Assembly (NCBI RefSeq): GCF_039830145.1
Contig: NZ_CP156082.1
Location: forward strand, 2,002,001 to 2,066,000
Origin: Croceibacterium sp. TMG7-5b_MA50
Lineage (GTDB): Bacteria; Pseudomonadota; Alphaproteobacteria; Sphingomonadales; Sphingomonadaceae
Direction: 5' to 3'
Length of the DNA stretch: 64,000 nt
This document shows, in pieces, positions 58,073 through 64,000 of the stretch. Under the pieces are notes generated by a model. That model was not told the origin of the DNA. It ran no database searches and saw only the letters and a program-made list of their open reading frames with translations. Numbering within the stretch: position 1 is the stretch's first letter; every line of letters starts with the position of its first letter. Made by a program: the position numbers and the translations under genes.

Positions 58073-59551
58073 ATGGCGCTCTCCCCGCGGCTCGACCTGC
58101 GGCAGTCGCAATCGCTGGTAATGACGCCGCAGCTGCAGCAGGCGATCAAGCTGCTGGCGCTGTCCAACCTGGAGATCGAGACCTTCGTCGCCGACGCGCT
58201 GGACAGCAACCCGCTGCTGGAAGCGGGCGAGCTGCGGATGAAGGAAGCCACGCCTGCGCCGGCCGGCCCCGAACCCGATGGCCCGCCCGATCCGCCCACC
58301 GCGGACGAGCTGATCGGGCGCGGCGCGGGGGAGGCGGACGCGCCGCTCGACATCGACCCGACGGCGCTGGACCGTGACCGCGACACCGGCGACTGGGCGG
58401 CGGGCGGCGGCAGCGGCCCGCTGGGCGACGAGCTGCCCGCCGATTTTGGCGAGCGCGATGCCGGTGCGCCGACCCTGGTACAGCATCTGGAAGAGCAGAT
58501 CGGCGCGGCGGCTGGCGATCCGCAGACGCTGTTCGTCGCGCGCCACATCATCGGCCTGCTGGATGATGCGGGCTACCTCGGCACCCCGCTGGAGGAGATC
58601 GCCGGCGACCTCGGCATCGATCGCCGGTGTGCGGAGCGGGCGCTGGCGGCGGTGCAGTCGCTCGACCCCACAGGCGTCGGCGCGCGCAGCCTGGCCGAAT
58701 GCCTGGCGCTGCAGGCGAAGGAGGCGGACCGCCATGATCCGTGCATGGCGGCATTGCTTAACAATCTCGACCTCGTCGCGCGCGGCGCTTTCCCGCAATT
58801 GATGCGGTTGTGCCGGGTGGACGAGGAGGATTTCGCCGACATGCTGCGCGAACTGCGCCGGTACGACCCCAAGCCCGGCCTGCGTTTCGCCGGCGCGGAG
58901 CCGGTGGCGGTGGTGCCCGACATCCTGATCGCGCCGCTGCCACCCGGTTGGGACATCCGCCTCAATCCCGCCAGCCTGCCCCGGCTGGTGGTCAACCGTC
59001 CCTATGCATTGCAGCTGAAATCCTGCGCCGATGCCAAGGTGCGCGCCTGGCTGGGGGAGAAGCTGGCCGACGCCAACTGGCTGATCAAGGCGCTGGACCA
59101 GCGGCAGAAGACTATCCTGAAGGTCGTGGCGGAGATCGTGACCCAGCAGGAAGGCTTCTTCCGCCATGGCGTGTCGCAGCTGCGCCCGCTGACGCTGCGC
59201 CAGGTGGCCGATGCAATCGGGATGCATGAATCGACCGTGAGCCGCGTCACCAGCGCCAAGTACCTGCAGTGCCATCGCGGCCTGTTCGAACTGAAGTACT
59301 TCTTCACCAGCGGCGTCGCCACCGCCGATGGCGAGGGCGCCGCCAGCGCGGCGGCGGTGAAGGCCGCGATCCGCGCGCTGTGCGATGCCGAAGCGCCCGA
59401 TGCGATCCTGTCCGACGACACGCTGGTCGACCTGCTGAAGGCCAAGGGCTTCGACCTCGCCCGCCGGACCGTCGCCAAGTACCGGGAGGCGATCGGCATC
59501 GGCTCCTCCGTCCAGCGGCGGCGGCAGAAGAAGATCGCCCGCGTGGCGTGA
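58073..59551 (+). CDS. rpoN: RNA polymerase sigma-54 factor
   Basis: 492 residues from ATG 58073. Region I begins LDLRQSQSLVMTPQLQQAIKLLAL, the acidic Pro-rich region II (about 60-130) follows, and region III has the helix-turn-helix RQVADAIGMHESTVSRV and the RpoN box ARRTVAKYRE. A TTG at 58067 is possible. Directly after lptB, 24 bases. Confidence 0.97.
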   Translation: MALSPRLDLRQSQSLVMTPQLQQAIKLLALSNLEIETFVADALDSNPLLEAGELRMKEATPAPAGPEPDGPPDPPTADELIGRGAGEADAPLDIDPTALDRDRDTGDWAAGGGSGPLGDELPADFGERDAGAPTLVQHLEEQIGAAAGDPQTLFVARHIIGLLDDAGYLGTPLEEIAGDLGIDRRCAERALAAVQSLDPTGVGARSLAECLALQAKEADRHDPCMAALLNNLDLVARGAFPQLMRLCRVDEEDFADMLRELRRYDPKPGLRFAGAEPVAVVPDILIAPLPPGWDIRLNPASLPRLVVNRPYALQLKSCADAKVRAWLGEKLADANWLIKALDQRQKTILKVVAEIVTQQEGFFRHGVSQLRPLTLRQVADAIGMHESTVSRVTSAKYLQCHRGLFELKYFFTSGVATADGEGAASAAAVKAAIRALCDAEAPDAILSDDTLVDLLKAKGFDLARRTVAKYREAIGIGSSVQRRRQKKIARVA

Positions 59552-59610
59552 CCGTATTGTGCCCGCCTGAACGCTACGCACGATTACGGATGATTTACCT
59601 TTTTCATTGA

Positions 59611-59615
59611 GAATC
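59611..59615. promoter_or_regulatory. CcrM methylation site in the ctrA upstream region
   Basis: A single GAATC (GANTC) lies 69 bases before the ctrA ATG, in the 132-base gap after rpoN. In Caulobacter a GANTC site in the ctrA P1 promoter ties its transcription to chromosome replication through CcrM methylation. A GTTAAC follows at 59632-59637. Whether either works here is not shown. Confidence 0.4.
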
Positions 59616-59683
59616 GGGTTGGTTAACGCGCAACTGGCCGTGCACCACAGATACCACAGGGGTATGCAAAGGGGGGCTGTTCA

Positions 59684-60379
59684 ATGCGCGTGCTGCTGAT
59701 CGAGGACGAGCCGACGACCGCCAAGGCGATCGAGCTGATGCTGACCACCGAAAGCTTCAACGTCTATGCCACGGACCTGGGCGAGGAAGGCCTCGATCTG
59801 GGCAAGCTGTATGATTACGACATCATCCTGCTGGACCTGAACCTGCCCGACATGCACGGATACGACGTGCTGAAGAAGCTACGCGTCGCCAAGGTGCAGA
59901 CCCCCGTGCTGATCCTGTCGGGCATCGCGGAACTGGACAGCAAGGTCCGCTCGTTCGGCTTCGGCGCGGACGATTACGTGACCAAGCCGTTCCACCGGGA
60001 CGAGCTGATCGCTCGCATCCACGCGGTCGTGCGCCGGTCCAAGGGGCACAGCCAGTCGATCATCCGCACCGGCAAACTGGCGGTGAACCTCGATGCCAAG
60101 ACCGTGGAGGTCGATGGCGCCCGCGTCCACCTGACGGGCAAGGAATACGCGATGCTGGAGCTGCTGTCCCTGCGCAAGGGGACGACGCTGACCAAGGAGA
60201 TGTTCCTGAACCACCTGTATGGCGGCATCGACGAGCCGGAGCTGAAGATCATCGACGTGTTCATCTGCAAGCTGCGCAAGAAGCTGTCCGCCGCCTGCGC
60301 GGGCGAGAACTACATCGAGACCGTATGGGGCCGCGGCTACGTGCTGCGCGACCTGCAGGACAGCGCGCTAGCCGCGTAG
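59684..60379 (+). CDS. ctrA: Cell cycle response regulator CtrA
   Basis: 231 residues, OmpR-type. The receiver begins [20 protein letters not shown] and has phospho-acceptor Asp51 in ILLDLNLPD, Lys in DDYVTKPFH; the DNA-binding domain (about 125-225) has [31 protein letters not shown] and [12 protein letters not shown]. It ends in LQDSALAA; hydrophobic Ala-Ala ends serve as ClpXP signals in Caulobacter CtrA. Master regulator of cell cycle, motility and division in the order. Confidence 0.97.
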   Translation: MRVLLIEDEPTTAKAIELMLTTESFNVYATDLGEEGLDLGKLYDYDIILLDLNLPDMHGYDVLKKLRVAKVQTPVLILSGIAELDSKVRSFGFGADDYVTKPFHRDELIARIHAVVRRSKGHSQSIIRTGKLAVNLDAKTVEVDGARVHLTGKEYAMLELLSLRKGTTLTKEMFLNHLYGGIDEPELKIIDVFICKLRKKLSAACAGENYIETVWGRGYVLRDLQDSALAA

Positions 60380-60385
60380 GGTGTG

Positions 60386-60766
60386 CTATTTGATCCCGGC
60401 CACTTGCAGGCAGGCCGGCATCATGCGCACCAGCTGACCTTCTGCCGCCAGTTCCTGCCCGGCATTCATCACCAGCGCGGCGATCTGTTCGCGCGAGAGC
60501 CCCGCCTCCGCCATCAGCCGGGCGGAGGATTGGACAAAGAATTCCCGCCCCTGCACCGCCAGGGGTGGCCAGGCGGCAGCCTCCGGATCGTTCGTCCGCT
60601 GCATATGCTCGCCCAAGGCGAAAGCGGTGGCGCAGCGCAACACCGTGGTCTGTTCCAGTGTCAGTGCCGGCAAGTCGGCCGGTGCAGCCGGCGGGGCCTG
60701 ATCCTGCGCGTGGGCCGGCAGGACCAGCAGGGTGGCGGCGAGCAGGGCGAGAGGGCGACGGATCAT
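60386..60766 (-). CDS. Small exported protein, unknown
   Basis: 126 residues from ATG 60766. A signal peptide (RRPLALLAATLLVLPAHAQ) precedes a helical mature part with LTLEQTTVLRCATAFALGEHMQ and a C-terminal MMPACLQ; two cysteines may form a disulfide. Convergent with ctrA, 6 bases apart. I recognise it only as a sphingomonad hypothetical. The frame extends further upstream but without a signal. Confidence 0.7.
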   Translation of the reverse strand: MIRRPLALLAATLLVLPAHAQDQAPPAAPADLPALTLEQTTVLRCATAFALGEHMQRTNDPEAAAWPPLAVQGREFFVQSSARLMAEAGLSREQIAALVMNAGQELAAEGQLVRMMPACLQVAGIK

Positions 60767-60880
60767 GCCGCCAGCCCTACCCCGCTGAATCTGAACCGCA
60801 AGCATCCGCTGGCAAGGCGCCGGTCGCTGGCGTAACCGCGGCCACGTCCTGTCAGGAGATGCGCCATCACCAGCCAGCCC

Positions 60881-62437
60881 TTGCCACCCGGTACACAGAC
60901 GACTGTACGCGAGGCCGCCTTTGCCGTGTTTGCGCATTGGGGCGTGGACCGGCTGTTCGGCAATCCCGGCAGCACGGAACTGCCGCTGCTGCGCGGCCTG
61001 CCTTTCCCCTACGTGCAGGGCCTGAACGAGGCGGTCGTGCTGGGGATGGCGGATGGTTATGCCCGCGCCAGCGGGCGGGCGGCGCTGGTCAATCTGCACA
61101 GCGCGGCGGGCACGGGTCATGCCATGGGCAACCTGTTCACCGCGTGGAAGAACAATGCGCCGGTGGTGGTCACCGCCGGGCAGCAGGCGCGACCGATCCT
61201 GCCCTTTGATCCCTTCCTGTTCGCCGAGCGCGCGACCGAGTTCCCGCGCCCTTACGTCAAGTGGTCGGCGGAGCCGGCGCGGGCGGAGGATGTGCCGCTC
61301 GCCCTGGCTCGCGCCTTCGCCGTGGCGTTGACGCCGCCGATGGGACCTGTCTTCGTCTCGATCCCGGTGGACGATTGGGACCGGTCATGCACGATGCCGG
61401 CGCTCCCATCGCTGGTCACCCGCACCGCCGCCGATCCGGCCGCTTTGGCGCCGCTGGCGACGATGCTGGCAGAGGCGCGCAACCCGGCGCTGGTGCTCGG
61501 CACCGGGATCGCCAATGCCGGGGGGTGGGATGCGGCGATCGCCCTGGCGGAGGCGAGCGGCGCCGCCGCGTGGGTCGCGCCCTATGCCGCGCGGGAGGTG
61601 TTCCCGGAGGATCACCTGAACTTCGCCGGCTTCCTACCCGCCTGGCGGGACCGGTTATCCGCCCTGTTGCAGCCACATGATGCGATCCTGGTCGTGGGTG
61701 CGCCGGTGTTCACCTGGCATGTCGAGGGCAGCGGACCATTCTGGCCGCCCGCCGCCACGCTGGCCCTGCTGAGCGACGATCCGCAGCACCTCGCCGCCCT
61801 ACCCGGCGGCCAAGGCGTGCTGGGGGACCCGGCGCTGGGCCTGTCGGCATTGGCGAACCTGCTGCAGCCGCAGCGCCGGCACCTGCGCGCCGCCCGGCGT
61901 GTCGACCCGCCCGCTCCCGCGATGGCACCCGACCACGTCATGTCGCGCATCGCCGCCTTGCGGCCAGCGGACGCCATGATCGTGGAGGAGGCGCCCACGG
62001 CACGCGGCGCGATGCACGATCACCTGCCAATCACCCGCAGCAGCGGCTTCTACACCTGCGCCAGCGGCGGGCTGGGCCACGGGCTACCCGCCGCGATCGG
62101 TGTCGCGCTGGCGCAGTCCGCCCGCGTGATAGCATTGCTGGGCGACGGGTCCGCCATGTACGCCATCCAAGGCCTCTATGCCGCGCGTAACGAGCGCGCT
62201 GCCGTATCCTTCGTCATCCTCAACAATGGCGGATACGCCGCGCTGACCGGCTTCGCCGGGGAATTCGGCCTTAACCACGTGCCAGGCTGCGACCTCAGCG
62301 GCATCGACTTCGTGCAACTGGCGCAGGCGCAAGGTGTGCCCGGACGCCGGGTGGAGCGGGTGGACCAGCTCGACGAAGCGCTCGACTGGAGCTTCGCCGA
62401 GACCGGGCCGACCCTGCTCGACCTCAGACTGGCCTAG
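60881..62437 (+). CDS. Benzoylformate decarboxylase-like ThDP enzyme
   Basis: 518 residues from TTG 60881. The active-site residues of Pseudomonas benzoylformate decarboxylase are all present: Ser31 in GNPGSTELP, Glu50 in LNEAVVLGMADGYA, His73 in NLHSAAGTGHAMG and a His in VFTWHVEGSGPF. The ThDP motif GDGS...NN is complete. It should decarboxylate phenylglyoxylate-type 2-oxo acids to aldehydes. The start is odd: AGGAG at 60854 stands 7 bases before an in-frame ATC (60866), not before the TTG. Confidence 0.9.
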   Translation: MPPGTQTTVREAAFAVFAHWGVDRLFGNPGSTELPLLRGLPFPYVQGLNEAVVLGMADGYARASGRAALVNLHSAAGTGHAMGNLFTAWKNNAPVVVTAGQQARPILPFDPFLFAERATEFPRPYVKWSAEPARAEDVPLALARAFAVALTPPMGPVFVSIPVDDWDRSCTMPALPSLVTRTAADPAALAPLATMLAEARNPALVLGTGIANAGGWDAAIALAEASGAAAWVAPYAAREVFPEDHLNFAGFLPAWRDRLSALLQPHDAILVVGAPVFTWHVEGSGPFWPPAATLALLSDDPQHLAALPGGQGVLGDPALGLSALANLLQPQRRHLRAARRVDPPAPAMAPDHVMSRIAALRPADAMIVEEAPTARGAMHDHLPITRSSGFYTCASGGLGHGLPAAIGVALAQSARVIALLGDGSAMYAIQGLYAARNERAAVSFVILNNGGYAALTGFAGEFGLNHVPGCDLSGIDFVQLAQAQGVPGRRVERVDQLDEALDWSFAETGPTLLDLRLA

Positions 62438-62985
62438 CCGGCGGTAAACACGCCGCAGGCGATCCGCCCGCCGCTTTCGCCCGACGGGTCGGTCTGCTGG
62501 TCGTCGGCATCGGCATGCACCACGAAGGCCGATCCGTCGGCATCCATCAGCCCGGCAAAGGTGGCGCCGCCTTCCAGCGTGTATTCTAGCGTGCCGGTGC
62601 CCTGCGGCGTGACCGTCAGGTTCGGCATGTCGCCTGCGTGCTGGCCGGCCGCCCCTTCCAGCCCGTGCGTCTGGCTGGTCGGGTTCCAGTGCGCGCCGGC
62701 GGTGGTGAAGTCGGGCGCGTCGCAGCGGCCGACCATGTGGACGTGCACACCATGTTCGCCCGCGGGCATGTTCTGCACCGCGACCACCAGCATCAGCGCA
62801 TCACCGGACACGGTGGCGGTGGCTGTACCGGCAGGCTGCCCGTCGGACGTTTCCAGCGCGGCGACGGCCTGTTCGCCGGCAACACCGGTCTCGGTCTCCT
62901 CCGGCGCGGCGGGCTGTTCGGGCGATTCGCTGCATGCGGCAAGCATCAGCGGGGCGGCGACGATGGCGGGAAGGAGGCGGAGCAT
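62434..62985 (-). CDS. sodC: Cu,Zn superoxide dismutase lipoprotein
   Basis: 183 residues. The lipobox LMLAAC (Cys18) anchors it to a membrane, and an acidic Pro/Glu-rich spacer follows. Metal ligands are in GVHVHMVGRCD, GAHWNPTSQTHGL, GQHAGDM and FVVHADADD; the disulfide cysteines are GRCD and IACG. It removes periplasmic superoxide. It converges on the decarboxylase with a 4-base overlap. Confidence 0.95.
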   Translation of the reverse strand: MLRLLPAIVAAPLMLAACSESPEQPAAPEETETGVAGEQAVAALETSDGQPAGTATATVSGDALMLVVAVQNMPAGEHGVHVHMVGRCDAPDFTTAGAHWNPTSQTHGLEGAAGQHAGDMPNLTVTPQGTGTLEYTLEGGATFAGLMDADGSAFVVHADADDQQTDPSGESGGRIACGVFTAG

Positions 62986-63119
62986 GTGATCGGTTCCTCT
63001 GCTGCTTTACCTGCAACAGGCACGGACGCAGCATTCGGTTCCGCGCCGCCTCCTCCCCAACCGTGCGGTTGCGACCTTCACCAGCCGCCCCACATGGCAC
63101 CGCAAAGGAGAGCTTCGGC

Positions 63120-64000
63120 ATGCAGGACAGACTGACGGATCGCGGATTGTGGCGGACCCGCGCGCTGGTGGGCGGCGAATGGATTGGCGCGGATGGCGGC
63201 ACCACGATCGCGGTGGAGGACCCGGCCACCGGCGACACGATCGGGGAAGTGCCCGATTGCGGCGCGGCGGAGACGGAGCGGGCCATCGCCGCGGCGGAGC
63301 AGGCGCTGCCCGCCTGGCGCGCCCGCCCGGCGCCCGAACGTTGCGCCATCCTGCGGCGCTGGAACGACCTGATCCTGGCCGCGACCGAGGACCTCGCCCG
63401 CATCCTGACCGCGGAACAGGGCAAGCCGCTGGCGGAGGCGCAGGCGGAAATCGAATATGCCGCCAGCTTCGTTGCCTGGTTCGCCGACGAAGGACAGCGC
63501 AGCCACGGGCAGGAGGTACCCGCACCCACCGCCGACCGGCGCATCATGGTCCGCAAGGAGCCGGTCGGCGTATGCGCCGCGATCACGCCGTGGAACTTCC
63601 CAGCGGCCATGATCACGCGCAAGCTGGCCCCGGCGCTGGCGGCAGGTTGCACCATCGTGCTGAAGCCCGCGCAACAGACGCCGTTCACCGCGCTGGCCCT
63701 GGGCGAGCTGGCGATCCGCGCGGGGGTGCCCGCAGGCGTGCTGGGCATCGTCACCGGCGATGCGGCGGCGGTCGGCGGTGCGATGACGGCGAGCCCGGTG
63801 GTGCGGCTGCTGTCGTTCACCGGATCCACCGGGGTGGGCGCGAAGCTGATGGAACAATCCGCGCCCACCATCAAGAAGCTGGCCCTGGAACTGGGCGGCA
63901 ATGCGCCGCTGCTGGTGTTCGACGATGCCGACCTCGACAATGCGGTGGAGGCGGCGGTGGCGGCCAAGTTCCGCAATGCCGGGCAGAGCTGCGTCGCGGT
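63120..64000 (+). CDS. Succinate-semialdehyde dehydrogenase-like aldehyde dehydrogenase, 3' end missing
   Basis: 293 residues are visible from ATG 63120 (AAGGAG 9 bases upstream); about 190 more are expected. NAD(P)-binding ITPWNFPAAMITRKLAPALAAGC and FTGSTGVG, catalytic Glu in LALELGGNAP and the catalytic Cys291 in GQSC at the very edge. It resembles GabD/SSADH. Next to a benzoylformate decarboxylase homologue it could instead oxidise an aromatic aldehyde. Confidence 0.93.
   Translation, partial: MQDRLTDRGLWRTRALVGGEWIGADGGTTIAVEDPATGDTIGEVPDCGAAETERAIAAAEQALPAWRARPAPERCAILRRWNDLILAATEDLARILTAEQGKPLAEAQAEIEYAASFVAWFADEGQRSHGQEVPAPTADRRIMVRKEPVGVCAAITPWNFPAAMITRKLAPALAAGCTIVLKPAQQTPFTALALGELAIRAGVPAGVLGIVTGDAAAVGGAMTASPVVRLLSFTGSTGVGAKLMEQSAPTIKKLALELGGNAPLLVFDDADLDNAVEAAVAAKFRNAGQSCVA

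Noticed and set aside
57209-59581. A 790-codon minus-strand frame opposite lptB and rpoN.
   Set aside because: Same reason: lptB and rpoN are certain, and the antisense product has the composition of a shadow frame.

Overview
The window is GC-rich, densely packed bacterial chromosome, almost certainly from an alphaproteobacterium of the order Sphingomonadales (Sphingomonadaceae or Erythrobacteraceae type). The markers are a CtrA regulator with its Asp51 receiver, DUF2312 (GapR family), DUF4167, COQ9, DUF1134 (EipA type), a PE N-methyltransferase-like enzyme, and a protocatechuate 4,5-cleavage (lig) cluster laid out like that of Sphingobium SYK-6. I see no phage, insertion sequence, CRISPR array or rRNA. 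Only one tRNA is visible (Gly-GCC). No gap longer than 300 bases lacks a gene.

Layout. 1-5.9 kb: two divergent lig operons, one leftward (oxidoreductase-ligJ-DUF2218-ligA-ligB, running off the edge) and one rightward (ligK-ligU-ligI). Together they take protocatechuate from ring cleavage to pyruvate and oxaloacetate, apart from the ligC dehydrogenase, which is not in view. 6-10 kb: a core MetE-like methyltransferase, ssb and feoAB. 10-15.6 kb: COQ9, an ankyrin protein, Sco, a Cys-cluster protein, a YgjP-like metallopeptidase, and ribD-ribE. 15.6-24 kb: an aromatic aminotransferase, a DUF1134 protein, an OxyR-like LysR regulator, argB and an envelope/lipoprotein run, then Lon-N-like and thioredoxin-TPR proteins and tRNA-Gly. 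24-28 kb: four genes of probable lipid metabolism. 28-35 kb: pyk, small alphaproteobacterial proteins, SDR, YbjQ, GNAT, a WcbI-GSCFA pair and a bestrophin.

35-50 kb: agmatine deiminase, M28 peptidase, glnE-bcp-DUF455, an M23 peptidase, metK-lnt, DUF4167, prmC-prfA and hisS. 50-54.4 kb: a complete tripartite efflux operon (DHA2 transporter, EmrA-type adaptor, NodT/TolC-type outer membrane channel). 54.4-60.4 kb: an M61 peptidase, ppa, lptB-rpoN and ctrA. 60.4-64 kb: a benzoylformate decarboxylase homologue, a lipoprotein SodC and an aldehyde dehydrogenase cut by the right edge.

Most of the window is ordinary housekeeping DNA. The parts that deserve a second look are the extra genes woven into the lig operons (DUF2218, DUF1932), the neighbouring MetE-like gene, the lipid island with a membrane-anchored class III aminotransferase facing a phosphatidylserine decarboxylase homologue, a set of genes that seem to lack a canonical start codon, and several dyad elements in control regions. 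All functional calls rest on reading the protein sequences and on family knowledge; no database search was run.
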